Assembly: GCA_036344135.1 (NCBI GenBank)
Contig: JAYYUG010000056.1
Location: 1-27,663 of the forward strand
Source: GCA-002731945 sp036344135
Lineage (GTDB): Bacteria > Pseudomonadota > Alphaproteobacteria > MED-G09
Reading direction: 5' to 3'
Length of the DNA stretch: 27,663 nt
The notes below the pieces were generated by a model. That model was not told where the DNA came from. It saw only the letters and a program-made list of their open reading frames with translations, and did not search any database. The translations under genes and the position numbers were made by a program. Positions 1 to 8,356 of this stretch are shown here, piece after piece; the first letter of the stretch is position 1, and each line of letters starts with the position of its first letter.

Positions 1-1
1 C

Positions 2-250
2 GCAAGGGGGGTTTCGTCTGGCGATTGGAAGGATTATGCTATAGATGCAGTCAAAGATAAGACCTCCTTTTCAATTTATAAACACGCGAGTGAAATGCCA
101 GTCCTTCGTTTGACGAAAAATCACAAACCGAAAAATATTGAGGAAAGATGGAAGATTATCTCAATGTCTGGTCACGAACTGAAGAGGAACAAGAACCTCA
201 ATGCCTTAATAAAGTTCTTTAATCAAAAAAAGCTTTCTTTAGTTAAATAA
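2..250 (+). CDS. C-terminal part of a DUF2794-like protein (5' end outside window)
   Basis: An open frame enters from the left edge and ends at a TAA at 248-250, giving about 82 residues. The visible part has the layout I associate with DUF2794, a small uncharacterised alphaproteobacterial family: a W-x-D-Y-A-I-D segment, then FSIYKHASEMPVLRL, then a region ending GHELKRNKNLNALIKFF. No function is known for that family and none can be inferred here. It converges on the BI-1 gene with only 15 bases between the stops, and no hairpin terminator is visible there. The family assignment is from memory of its pattern, so it is moderate. Confidence 0.6.
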   Translation, partial: ARGVSSGDWKDYAIDAVKDKTSFSIYKHASEMPVLRLTKNHKPKNIEERWKIISMSGHELKRNKNLNALIKFFNQKKLSLVK

Positions 251-265
251 CAAATTCAATATAAA

Positions 266-985
266 TTAATTTCGTCTTCCCATAAATTGTAGGATAAAAA
301 GAAATAAATTTATGAAATCCAAATAAAGTGTTAATGCGCCCATAATTGCGGATTTCTCAGCTACGGCTTCTCCGCTATATTGGACCCGATTTAACCAGTC
401 CCTTTTAAGCTTTTGAGTATCCCAAGCAGTCAAGCCAGCAAAAATGAGCACTCCTAAAACGCTAATAATGAAGTGTAATTGCGTGCTTCCAATAAACATA
501 TTAACGACCGAAGCTATAATAATACCTATCAGTCCCATTATTAAAAATGTCCCCATGGCCGAAAGATCTCTTTTAGTCGTATAGCCCCATATACTTAATC
601 CGGCAAAAGCGCCAGCGGTGATAAAAAAGGCTTGGAATATAGCCGTTCCTGTATAAGCAAGAAATATATAGGATAAAGAAAGACCCATAAGTCCGGCAAA
701 TATCCAGAATACCGATTGGGCTCTGGAAACAGTCATATTGTTTATTCGTGACGCAAAATAAAAGACAACTCCTAACGGTGCTAACATTATAACAAATATC
801 AATGGCGTGCTTGCTAAAGATACATAAATGCCAGACGATGCTCCAAACCACGCAACTATACCTGTAAGGGCCAATGCAGCAGACATATAGTTATATATCC
901 TCAACATATGTGCTCTTAAACCTTCATCAATATACGCCTGATCTACAGTTCTTGTTGAAGTGTTTATTCGATTGAAATCATTCAT
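266..985 (-). CDS. Bax inhibitor-1 / YccA family membrane protein
   Basis: This is a polytopic inner-membrane protein of 239 residues with about seven hydrophobic segments. Its C-terminus, YLDFINLFLFILQFMGRRN, is the very conserved end of bacterial BI-1 (UPF0005) proteins. Members are linked to membrane stress, ion leak and interaction with the FtsH quality-control system (family knowledge, not visible here). The start is placed at the ATG at 985 because GGAG (complement of 994-997) lies 8 bases upstream. A TTG six codons further out would put that Shine-Dalgarno inside the gene and is not favoured. It is divergent from the pterin dehydratase gene, with a 129-base intergenic region. Confidence 0.88.
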   Translation of the reverse strand: MNDFNRINTSTRTVDQAYIDEGLRAHMLRIYNYMSAALALTGIVAWFGASSGIYVSLASTPLIFVIMLAPLGVVFYFASRINNMTVSRAQSVFWIFAGLMGLSLSYIFLAYTGTAIFQAFFITAGAFAGLSIWGYTTKRDLSAMGTFLIMGLIGIIIASVVNMFIGSTQLHFIISVLGVLIFAGLTAWDTQKLKRDWLNRVQYSGEAVAEKSAIMGALTLYLDFINLFLFILQFMGRRN

Positions 986-1114
986 TATAATAACTCCGTT
1001 CAATTCTTTTTCTAGACTAATATTAATATTGTTATAACAATGATTTTATTCAACCCCTAATAATTATTTATAAAAATTATGTTACAATTTCAATAATGAA
1101 GATGGAGTAAAATT

Positions 1115-1402
1115 ATGGCTACAAAACTACCCACAAAAAGAAGGCAAGAAGCCCTAAGGACCCTAAGAGGCTGGAAAAAATCTAGAGGCAAGAATGCTAT
1201 CGAAAAGGATTTTATTTTCAAAGATTTTAAGTCGGCTTTCAGTTGGATGACTAAAATTGCGCTTGTCGCAGAAAAAATGAACCACCATCCAGAGTGGTTT
1301 AACGTCTATAATAAAGTTGAGGTTACACTTTCAACTCATGATGCCGGGGGTGTCACAGAATTAGATATTGAAATGGCGAAAGAGATGAATAAAAAAAATT
1401 AA
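1115..1402 (+). CDS. phhB: pterin-4a-carbinolamine dehydratase (4a-hydroxytetrahydrobiopterin dehydratase)
   Basis: This 95-residue cytoplasmic enzyme dehydrates the 4a-hydroxy-tetrahydropterin made by aromatic amino acid hydroxylases, allowing the cofactor to be recycled. The family signature is clear: E53-x3-H57-H58-P59 followed by EWFNVYN, then the H75-D76 of LSTHDAGGVT. The length is normal for PCD/DCoH. The ATG at 1115 has GGAG at 1104-1107, 7 bases upstream. No phenylalanine hydroxylase or folate gene is adjacent, so its pterin partner is not indicated by context. It converges on the SDR gene at 1417 with a 14-base gap. Confidence 0.9.
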   Translation: MATKLPTKRRQEALRTLRGWKKSRGKNAIEKDFIFKDFKSAFSWMTKIALVAEKMNHHPEWFNVYNKVEVTLSTHDAGGVTELDIEMAKEMNKKN

Positions 1403-1416
1403 ACTCAAATATCAAT

Positions 1417-2202
1417 TTATCTCGGCGCCATTCTGATAGCCCCGTCGAGCCTAACGCATTCTCCATTCATCATTTCGTTCTCGCACAAATGCCTAGCTAA
1501 AGTTGCATATTCTTCAGGATAACCTAATCGGGATGGAAACGGAATCTGAGCACCAAGAGACTGTTTTAACTCATCTGGAGCACCAGAAAAAAGCGGGGTA
1601 TCAAAAAGACCTGGCAAAATCGTATTCACTCTTATTCCTTCTCTAGATAAATCTCTAGCAACAGGAAGGGTCATTCCTACTATACCGCCCTTTGATGCAG
1701 AATAAGCTGCCTGTCCAATCTGTCCGTCTTGGGCAGCAACCGATGCAGTATTGACAACGGCGCCCCTTCCCCCGTCATCAGTTACAGGATCAAGACTCAT
1801 CATACCCGCTGCCGAATGGGCAATACACCTAAAAGTCCCTACAAGGTTAATTTGTATAATTAAATTAAAAGGATCAAGGGGATGAGGAACTATCTCACCT
1901 GTTTTCTTATCTCTAGAAGCAGTCTTAATCGCAATGCCAGTTCCCGCACAATTAATTAGTATCCTCTCTTGACCATTTTCCTTTCTTGCTTTTTCAAAGC
2001 CCTTAACGACACTTTCTTCCTCGGTAACATTAACCTCACAGAATGTGCCATTAATTTCAGAAGCTACGGCTTCTCCTTTCTCAACATTAAGGTCAAATAA
2101 TGCACATTTTATGCCCTGCCTAGAAAACTCACGGGCTGTAGCCTCTCCTAAACCTGAAGCACCTCCAGTAATTATGGCGCTTATATTTTCATCTAATTGC
2201 AT
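1417..2202 (-). CDS. SDR dehydrogenase, HSD10-like (3-hydroxyacyl-CoA dehydrogenase type 2)
   Basis: Classical short-chain dehydrogenase of 261 residues. The Rossmann glycine motif TGGASGLG spans residues 12-19, an acidic D37 after the second strand favours NAD(H), NCAG lies at 84-87, and the catalytic set is S154, Y167, K171 (YSASK). The long insert around residues 95-112 and the DLSREGIRVNTILPG stretch match the 17beta-HSD10 / short-chain 3-hydroxyacyl-CoA dehydrogenase branch. Members oxidise 3-hydroxyacyl-CoA or branched-chain 2-methyl-3-hydroxyacyl-CoA. The substrate is inferred from the family only. AGGAG lies 6-7 bases before the ATG. It is third in a minus-strand run after the oxidoreductase at 3136 and the EamA transporter. 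Confidence 0.85.
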   Translation of the reverse strand: MQLDENISAIITGGASGLGEATAREFSRQGIKCALFDLNVEKGEAVASEINGTFCEVNVTEEESVVKGFEKARKENGQERILINCAGTGIAIKTASRDKKTGEIVPHPLDPFNLIIQINLVGTFRCIAHSAAGMMSLDPVTDDGGRGAVVNTASVAAQDGQIGQAAYSASKGGIVGMTLPVARDLSREGIRVNTILPGLFDTPLFSGAPDELKQSLGAQIPFPSRLGYPEEYATLARHLCENEMMNGECVRLDGAIRMAPR

Positions 2203-2217
2203 TCTTTTCTCCTTTTA

Positions 2218-3135
2218 TTAAATCTCATCTACTTTCGAAGCTGAAGACGGTTTGATTTTAGCTTCTCTTCTCAGAATGTACAGTGTCGTTGCAATAATTA
2301 TTAGCGATCCGAATAAAGTATTAATTCCAAAAATGATCCCAAAAATTAAGAAATCAATACCCGCTCCCATTAACAATCTAACGTAATCAATGGGTGCAAT
2401 GACTGAGGCTTCCCCTATAGCATATGCCCTTATAAAGAAATTGTGAGCTATTGTAGCGCAAATGGCCATTATTATAATAAGGATCAATTGTTCCATATTT
2501 GGATTTACCCAATAAAGAGCGGCCGGGATGATCATTATAGGAACACTAATGACATTCGAATAGAACATAAGTGTGATTGGTTTATCATATTTAGAGACTA
2601 TTTTTACCAATATAGCCGCAAAGGCAAAGGCAAAGGCCGCACCTAAAGCTGAAAAAGAAGCTAGGCTATATTCACCGGTTGGTTTTACCATTATTATGAC
2701 GCCGAAAAAACCTATTAAGGTAGCCAACGATCTACGGGGTCCAACCTTCTCGTTAAGAAAAATCACGGCCAATGGGACCAAAAAGAGAGAACTAGAAAAA
2801 CGTATAGCCTGAGCGTCAGCCAAAGGCATATTTATAATGGCATAAAAACCCATCATGATACCCAAAGCGCTTACGGTACCTCTGACAAGTTGTAAGACTG
2901 GGACCTTGGTGGTTACACCATTCTGGTCCTTACCCGCTTTCAATAAAAATGGAGATATTACAACCAAGCTGAAAAGAGAACGAAAAAATGAAACTTGAAA
3001 CGCATGTAGATCAGATCCTAAATGTTTTGCTATCCCCGCCATTGCGGTGAAGGCAAGTGCAGACAAAAACATCCAAGAGGCTCCTTGCAAATTATTAGGT
3101 AAGGTTGCAAAAGAGCTGGCAATGCTTTTAAACAT
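2218..3135 (-). CDS. EamA-family (DMT superfamily) transporter
   Basis: Inner-membrane protein of 305 residues with about ten hydrophobic helices arranged as two EamA repeats. The first repeat has the typical ASWMFLSALAFTAM start and an FFRSLFSL loop, and the second begins near residue 155. EamA proteins export or import small metabolites such as amino acids, purines or S-adenosylmethionine, but the substrate cannot be told from sequence. The ATG follows the TAA of the upstream oxidoreductase directly (TTTAAATG), so translation is probably coupled, with an AAGG-type ribosome site inside the end of that gene. The hydrophilic tail (residues 288-305) is short and cytoplasmic. Confidence 0.87.
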   Translation of the reverse strand: MFKSIASSFATLPNNLQGASWMFLSALAFTAMAGIAKHLGSDLHAFQVSFFRSLFSLVVISPFLLKAGKDQNGVTTKVPVLQLVRGTVSALGIMMGFYAIINMPLADAQAIRFSSSLFLVPLAVIFLNEKVGPRRSLATLIGFFGVIIMVKPTGEYSLASFSALGAAFAFAFAAILVKIVSKYDKPITLMFYSNVISVPIMIIPAALYWVNPNMEQLILIIIMAICATIAHNFFIRAYAIGEASVIAPIDYVRLLMGAGIDFLIFGIIFGINTLFGSLIIIATTLYILRREAKIKPSSASKVDEI

Positions 3136-4140
3136 TTAAACCTTAACCTGAACGATTACTTTCCCTTTGGCCTTTCTATGAGCTAGATCTTCTATTGCTT
3201 TATAGCCTTCTTTTAAAGAATATGTAGAGGATATATGAGGTCGTAATAAACCTTTTTCAAACATCTCAATTAGCTCTTGTACGTTTTTATTATGGGCTTC
3301 AGGCGATCTACCCCTAAATGCTCCCCAAAAGACTCCAACAATTTGGCACCCCTTCAGAAGAGACAAATTTAGTGGAATCTTAGGAATATCACCAGCAGCA
3401 AATCCTATAACTAAATAACGACCTTCCCAGGCTGTCGCCCTTAAAGATGGTTCAGCATAATCTCCACCAACAGGATCATAAACTACATCAGCCCCTTTTC
3501 CATTCGTAAGTTCTTTTATCCGGTTCGAAAATTTTTTTTGTTCGTCCCTCTCCATCTTTCCAGTGGAATAAAGTAAAGTCTTATCTGCACCGTGATCTTT
3601 GCATATTGATAGTTTTTCTTCTGAGGAGGCAGCTGCTATCACTTCTGCTCCCATTGCTTTTCCGATTTCTATTGCAGCAAGACCTACTCCACCAGCTGCT
3701 CCGAGAACAAACAAAGTCTCCCCTGCCTGAATTTTTGCCCTATCTTTTAGGGCATGATGTGATGTTCCATATGTCATTAAAAATGCAGCTGCAATGTCAT
3801 GACTCATGGTGTCTGGAATAGTGGTAATTGCCCCTCGATCAACAGCAATTTTCTCAGCAAAGGCTCCAAAACCTGACGAAACAATCACTCTGTCGCCTTT
3901 TTTCAAGTCGGAAATATTTTTTCCTATTTCCGCAATTACGCCGGACGCCTCACCACCAGGAGCGAAAGGTAGTTGAGGTTTAAATTGGTATTTATCTTCA
4001 ATCATTAAAACATCTGGAAAATTAACGGATGCCGAATATATGTCAACTAAGACTAAATTATCATCCATCTTAGGGTCTTCTATATCACGATAGGTTAAAC
4101 TTTCTGGTGGACCATATTTTTCACATAAAAGGGCCTTCAT
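3136..4140 (-). CDS. zinc-independent MDR oxidoreductase, NADPH:quinone reductase family
   Basis: Medium-chain dehydrogenase/reductase of 334 residues without the zinc-binding cysteines of alcohol dehydrogenases. It has the GroES-like N-terminal half (NFPD at 40-43, PGGEASG at 61-67) and the NADPH-binding GAAGGVG at 147-153, followed by GADVVYDPVGG. Such enzymes reduce quinones or enoyl/ketone substrates, and many alphaproteobacterial copies sit among acyl-CoA genes, which fits the HSD10-like SDR two genes downstream. It is the first gene of the minus-strand run. The ATG at 4140 has AGGAGA about 6 bases upstream. The exact substrate is unknown. Confidence 0.85.
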   Translation of the reverse strand: MKALLCEKYGPPESLTYRDIEDPKMDDNLVLVDIYSASVNFPDVLMIEDKYQFKPQLPFAPGGEASGVIAEIGKNISDLKKGDRVIVSSGFGAFAEKIAVDRGAITTIPDTMSHDIAAAFLMTYGTSHHALKDRAKIQAGETLFVLGAAGGVGLAAIEIGKAMGAEVIAAASSEEKLSICKDHGADKTLLYSTGKMERDEQKKFSNRIKELTNGKGADVVYDPVGGDYAEPSLRATAWEGRYLVIGFAAGDIPKIPLNLSLLKGCQIVGVFWGAFRGRSPEAHNKNVQELIEMFEKGLLRPHISSTYSLKEGYKAIEDLAHRKAKGKVIVQVKV

Positions 4141-4200
4141 AATTTTCTCCTAAAATAAATATTACTCTTGTTTAAACCCTAAAAAAGATAACGCCAAGAA

Positions 4201-4229
4201 TTTAAAAAGATACTTGCTCAAGCTAGAAT
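4201..4229 (+). promoter_or_regulatory. possible sigma70-type promoter for the trmH-like/rlmN/argG operon
   Basis: TTTAAA at 4201-4206 and TAGAAT at 4224-4229 are separated by 17 bases, matching 4/6 and 5/6 of the -35 and -10 consensus. The predicted transcript would start near 4236, only about 14 bases before the ATG at 4250. In AT-rich DNA such matches arise by chance, so this is tentative. Confidence 0.3.
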
Positions 4230-4249
4230 AGTCGCTTATCCCTATATAT

Positions 4250-4735
4250 ATGCGAGGTTATTTTGGATTTGGGGCGGAAGGTATATCTAAACCCATGAAT
4301 ATGGGAAATTTGGTACGGTCCGCTCATGCGTTTGGCGCTAAATTTGTCTTTACAATCTCAGCTCACTATTCTGTTAGAGAAGGACGTTCTGATACTTCAA
4401 AAGCCCCTAACCACCTTCCTTGGTATGATTGGGACAGTCCAGAAGAAATAAATCTACCAGACAAATGTAAATTGGTAGGGGTAGAACTTGTCAATGATGC
4501 AATAGAATTGCCCTCTTTTCATCACCCTAACCAGGCGGCATATATTGTAGGCCCTGAACTAGGGTCACTTTCTAAGAAAATTACTGAAAAATGCAATTAT
4601 GTAATAAAAATTCCAACTAAGTTTTGCCTCAATGTGCAAATTGCGGGCGCTATAGTTATGTATGATAGAATTAGAACTTTGGGTAATTTCGAGACACGTC
4701 CTGGGTTACCCGGAGGGCCAAAAAATGCGAAATAA
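4250..4735 (+). CDS. TrmH/SpoU-family (SPOUT) RNA 2'-O-methyltransferase
   Basis: Compact SPOUT methyltransferase of 161 residues lacking the N-terminal RNA-binding domain of longer SpoU proteins. The three family motifs are visible: NMGNLVRSAHAFGA (17-30) with the conserved N20 and R23; YIVGPELGSLS with E103; and IPTKFCLNVQIA near 121-132 with N128. The usual SLNVS serine is cysteine at 126. The target RNA and position are not predictable. The start at 4250 reads MRGYFGFG, as in the family, but no Shine-Dalgarno precedes it, so the mRNA may have a very short leader. The stop overlaps the start of rlmN by 11 bases. Confidence 0.85.
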   Translation: MRGYFGFGAEGISKPMNMGNLVRSAHAFGAKFVFTISAHYSVREGRSDTSKAPNHLPWYDWDSPEEINLPDKCKLVGVELVNDAIELPSFHHPNQAAYIVGPELGSLSKKITEKCNYVIKIPTKFCLNVQIAGAIVMYDRIRTLGNFETRPGLPGGPKNAK

Positions 4736-5873
4736 AGAAAAAATCAACCAGGAACTAAAAAGTCTTTCTGGGTTAAACAGGACAGAACTCGAAAAAGAGC
4801 TCTCTTATATGAATATCCCAGACTCACGGGTCAATATGCGCATAAGTCAAATCTGGAATTGGCTATACGCTAGAGGAGCAAAATCAATAGACGAAATGAC
4901 AAACCTGTCTAAAGAATTTCGAGAGGAACTTAAAAAAAGGTTCAACTTGAAAAGACCAAAAATTGTTAAACAAGAAATCTCGACTGACGGCACAAGAAAA
5001 TGGTTAATTAGATTTCTAGACGGAGCAGAAATTGAAACTGTTTATATCCCTGATGAAGATCGGGGAACATTATGTGTTTCAAGCCAAGTTGGATGTACAT
5101 TAAACTGTACTTTTTGTTATACAGGAACACAAAGATTAGTTAGAAATCTAACCTCACAGGAAATAATTTCTCAATTAATTATCGCTAAAGACTCACTGAA
5201 AGAATGGAATAATCCTATAAGACAGATTACTAATATTGTAATGATGGGTATGGGAGAGCCTTTATATAATTTTGAAAACGTAAGAGAGGGTATATTAACT
5301 TTTTCTGACGATGCTGGTTTGTCTATATCCAAAAGGAAGATAACACTTTCAACATCTGGAATCGTTCCTAAAATCGAACCAGCAGGTAATGAAATTGGCG
5401 TAATGCTGGCAATATCCCTCCATGCTACAAATAACGATCTAAGGGATAAACTTGTTCCAATTAATAAAAAATATCCAATTGAAGAACTAATTAAGGCATG
5501 TCGATCCTATCCTAGGGTAAAGAACTCGAAAAGAATAACATTCGAATATGTGATGTTAAAAAATGTAAATGACTCGGAAAAGGATGCAAAAGAGTTATTA
5601 AAATTAATCTCTGGAATACCTTCAAAAATCAACTTGATACCTTTCAACCCTTGGCCAGGGGCTCCGTACGAGTGCTCTGATTGGGATCAGATAGAAAAAT
5701 TTTCTGATATAATTAACAAAGGAGGGTATGCTAGCCCTATCAGAACGCCCAGAGGACGGGATATTTCGGCTGCATGTGGACAGTTAAAAAGTGATACTGA
5801 AAAGGAAAAAGCATCCATAAGATATAAAAAAGAGCTTGCAAAACTCAAAAGTGAGCGTATACGACCTCTATAA
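4725..5873 (+). CDS. rlmN: dual-specificity 23S rRNA A2503 / tRNA A37 C2-methyltransferase RlmN
   Basis: Radical-SAM enzyme of 382 residues that methylates C2 of adenosine in 23S rRNA and some tRNAs. The cluster-binding CxxxCxxC is C124-x3-C128-x2-C131 (CTLNCTFCYTG). The catalytic cysteines align as C117 and C351 (ISAACGQL), and MGMGEPLYN is present. The start is set at the ATG at 4725 because GGAGGG at 4712-4717 sits 7 bases upstream. Reading from the earlier in-frame ATG at 4662 would add 21 residues that merely reuse the end of the TrmH-like gene. The 11-base overlap with that gene implies translational coupling of two RNA methyltransferases. Confidence 0.96.
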   Translation: MRNKEKINQELKSLSGLNRTELEKELSYMNIPDSRVNMRISQIWNWLYARGAKSIDEMTNLSKEFREELKKRFNLKRPKIVKQEISTDGTRKWLIRFLDGAEIETVYIPDEDRGTLCVSSQVGCTLNCTFCYTGTQRLVRNLTSQEIISQLIIAKDSLKEWNNPIRQITNIVMMGMGEPLYNFENVREGILTFSDDAGLSISKRKITLSTSGIVPKIEPAGNEIGVMLAISLHATNNDLRDKLVPINKKYPIEELIKACRSYPRVKNSKRITFEYVMLKNVNDSEKDAKELLKLISGIPSKINLIPFNPWPGAPYECSDWDQIEKFSDIINKGGYASPIRTPRGRDISAACGQLKSDTEKEKASIRYKKELAKLKSERIRPL

Positions 5874-5891
5874 ATATGCAAAAAGAAGAAA

Positions 5892-7100
5892 ATGGGGAAT
5901 AAGAAAAAAATAAAAAAGGTAGTCCTAGCTTACTCGGGAGGATTGGACACATCGGTAATTCTGAAATGGATTCAGGAAGAATATGGATGCGAAATCGTAA
6001 CCTTTACAGCCGACTTAGGTCAAGGTAGTGAACTTAACGAAGCTAAAGAAAAAGCAAAAAATTTTGGAATTAAAGAAATTTTTGTAGAAGACCTAAGGGA
6101 TGAGTTCGTAAGTAACTATGTATTTCCGATGTTTAGGGCTAATACGCTTTATGAAGGTGAATATCTTCTTGGAACTGCTATTGCAAGACCTCTAATTGCG
6201 AAGAGACAAATTGAGATAGCAAAGAGCGTTGGGGCTGATGCGGTTTGTCACGGAGCAACCGGCAAGGGGAATGACCAAATAAGATTCGAACTTGCATACT
6301 ACAGTTTAAACCCAGAAATCAAGATTATTGCTCCTTGGAGGGAATGGAATTTGAATTCTAGAAAAAAACTACTGGCTTTTGCAGAAAAAAATCAGATTAA
6401 GATCACTAAAGACAATCAGGGAGGAGATCCTTTTTCGGTAGACTCGAATCTTTTGCATACTTCTTCTGAAGGAAAATTATTAGAGGATCCATCAATTGAG
6501 TGTCCCGAAGAAGTATATCAAAGAACCGTTTCTCCTGAACTCGCGCCAGATAAGGCTTCCTATATAACTATTGCTTTCAAAAAAGGTGATCCTGTTGCAT
6601 TAGACGGAAAATCTTTAAGGCCAGCTGAACTTCTCACCGCATTAAATCACCTCGGTGGAGAAAATGGAATAGGAAGACTGGACCTTGTGGAAAACAGATA
6701 TGTCGGAATGAAGTCTCGAGGAATATATGAAACACCCGGGGGAACTATCTTGCTGGCGGCTCATAGAGGTATAGAACAAATTACCCTTGATAGGGAAGCC
6801 TGTCATTTAAAGGATGAGATTATGCCAAGATATGCAGAGCTCATTTATAATGGATATTGGTTCTCTCCTGAGAGAAACATGCTACAAGCGCTTATTGATG
6901 AAAGTCAAAACAATATATCAGGGGAAGTGAAGTTAAAGCTTTATAAAGGAAATGTTGATGTTGTGGGAAGATTATCTGAAAATTCTCTTTATTCACAAGA
7001 ACACGTTACTTTTGAAGAAGACAATGTCTACGATCAAAAGGACGCAGAGGGTTTTATAAAACTCAATGCATTAAGGTTAAAATTATTAAAAGAAGACTAA
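5892..7100 (+). CDS. argG: argininosuccinate synthase
   Basis: Cytoplasmic enzyme of arginine synthesis that condenses citrulline and aspartate with ATP cleavage to AMP and PPi. The 402-residue length is normal. The ATP-pyrophosphatase loop AYSGGLDTS lies at residues 13-21, and GATGKGNDQIRFE, the citrulline/aspartate-binding segment, follows near residue 120. It is 18 bases after rlmN, with AAGAAG just before the ATG, so it is probably cotranscribed. No other arginine gene, in particular no argH, is in the window. Its TAA overlaps the TAG of the convergent folD in the tetranucleotide CTAA at 7097-7100. Confidence 0.96.
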   Translation: MGNKKKIKKVVLAYSGGLDTSVILKWIQEEYGCEIVTFTADLGQGSELNEAKEKAKNFGIKEIFVEDLRDEFVSNYVFPMFRANTLYEGEYLLGTAIARPLIAKRQIEIAKSVGADAVCHGATGKGNDQIRFELAYYSLNPEIKIIAPWREWNLNSRKKLLAFAEKNQIKITKDNQGGDPFSVDSNLLHTSSEGKLLEDPSIECPEEVYQRTVSPELAPDKASYITIAFKKGDPVALDGKSLRPAELLTALNHLGGENGIGRLDLVENRYVGMKSRGIYETPGGTILLAAHRGIEQITLDREACHLKDEIMPRYAELIYNGYWFSPERNMLQALIDESQNNISGEVKLKLYKGNVDVVGRLSENSLYSQEHVTFEEDNVYDQKDAEGFIKLNALRLKLLKED

Positions 7101-7996
7101 ACGCTTATATCGGGTTTTTCAAAACCGTTCTGCTCACAAAAAGCTTGCAAGGTGTTAAGCAATAGACATGCTATTGTCATAGGACCAACACCCCCTGGTA
7201 CTGGAGTAATGGCATCAGCAATCTCTTGAGCTTTTTCAAATTCTACATCACCTACTAGTTTGTTTTTTCCCTCACCCTTTTCTGGTGCCGGGATTCTATT
7301 GATTCCAACATCAATGACTACCGCGCCAGGTTTAACCCAATCTGCCTTAACCATTTCAGGACGTCCTACAGCGGCAACAAGGATATCGGCTGATAGACAA
7401 ACCTTTTGAAGATTGTCTGTTCGTGAGTGACATATTGTAACAGTGCAATGCTCTTTAAGTAATAATTGAGCTACAGGTTTACCAACAAGATTGGAACGAC
7501 CTATTATAACAGCATTTTTTCCTGCTAAATCTTTGATCGAATTTTTAATCAACATTGCTACACCTTTAGGTGTACAGGGTACAAGGCCATCAAGACCATG
7601 AACCAAATAACCTGCATTAATGGGGTGGAGGCCATCAACATCTTTTTCTGGTAATATAGTTTCTATAACCCTTTGTTGACTCATGTGAGAAGGGATAGGG
7701 AGTTGTACTAAAATTCCATTAACATTGGTATCTTTATTAAGATCATCTATCTTCGCAAGCAATTCTTTTTCAGGTGTTTCTGCAGGCAGTCTAAATTCTA
7801 GAGATTCCATACCCACTTCTTTAGTGTGTATACCTTTATTGCGCACATAAATCTCACTTGCGGGATCGTTTCCGACAAGTAGCACTGCTAAGCTTGGTTT
7901 TAAGTCATGGAGCTTCTTTAATCTTTTCACTTCTTTTGCAATAGCAACTCGGAGCCTGGCTGCATGTTCTTTTCCATCAATAAGATTTGCTGACAT
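7097..7996 (-). CDS. folD: bifunctional methylenetetrahydrofolate dehydrogenase / methenyltetrahydrofolate cyclohydrolase
   Basis: Cytoplasmic enzyme of one-carbon metabolism that interconverts 5,10-methylene-, 5,10-methenyl- and 10-formyl-tetrahydrofolate using NADP. Length is 299 residues. Catalytic Y50 and K54 occur in SEIYVRNKG, followed by ILVQLPIP, the KDVDGLHP block, the nucleotide-binding IIGRSNLVGKP and the C-terminal TPVPGGVGPMT. AGGAAA precedes the ATG. It is the last gene of the minus-strand run and lies 8 bases after yggT, an arrangement common in alphaproteobacteria, although the usual yggU/DUF167 gene is absent between them. Formyl-THF from FolD also feeds PurH, encoded elsewhere in this window. 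Confidence 0.96.
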   Translation of the reverse strand: MSANLIDGKEHAARLRVAIAKEVKRLKKLHDLKPSLAVLLVGNDPASEIYVRNKGIHTKEVGMESLEFRLPAETPEKELLAKIDDLNKDTNVNGILVQLPIPSHMSQQRVIETILPEKDVDGLHPINAGYLVHGLDGLVPCTPKGVAMLIKNSIKDLAGKNAVIIGRSNLVGKPVAQLLLKEHCTVTICHSRTDNLQKVCLSADILVAAVGRPEMVKADWVKPGAVVIDVGINRIPAPEKGEGKNKLVGDVEFEKAQEIADAITPVPGGVGPMTIACLLLNTLQAFCEQNGFEKPDISV

Positions 7997-8004
7997 TTAT
8001 TTTC

Positions 8005-8292
8005 CTAAAAATTAATCGGCCAATATTCCCTAAGTAATGAACGTAAAAAAAAGATAATCAGTAAAATAATAATTGGGGAAATATCTAGTCCTCCCAAATT
8101 TGGTAAATATCTACGCACATAATTAAATGCGGGCTCGGTAAGGCGCCAACTGGCCTCATAAAACATACGGACCAATTGATTAGATCTGTTGACTACGCCA
8201 AAACCTACCAGCCAGCTAAGTATTACAGCAATTATGATTAACCAGGAATAAAGGTTTAAAATAGCATCTAACAAAAAATAAATTGAATTCAT
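8005..8292 (-). CDS. YggT family membrane protein
   Basis: Small inner-membrane protein of 95 residues with two hydrophobic helices (about 5-28 and 68-88) around a central polar loop containing NYVRRYLPNLGGLDISPI. YggT proteins are linked to osmotic tolerance, FtsZ positioning or membrane protein insertion in different organisms, and none of these is provable here. The ATG at 8292 was chosen. A TTG two codons upstream is also open, but neither start has a clear Shine-Dalgarno. It sits directly before folD. Confidence 0.88.
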   Translation of the reverse strand: MNSIYFLLDAILNLYSWLIIIAVILSWLVGFGVVNRSNQLVRMFYEASWRLTEPAFNYVRRYLPNLGGLDISPIIILLIIFFLRSLLREYWPINF

Positions 8293-8356
8293 GAACAAGC
8301 TTTACTATTAGTTAGAAAAATTTTCAACCTAATGAACATTCTATTTTTATAAAACA

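Noticed and set aside
986..1003. TTG start adding six residues to the BI-1 protein
   Set aside because: The Shine-Dalgarno GGAG would fall inside the gene and is correctly spaced for the ATG at 985.
4662..4724. Longer rlmN beginning at ATG 4662
   Set aside because: The extra residues reuse the end of the TrmH-like gene out of frame, and GGAGGG is ideally placed for the ATG at 4725.
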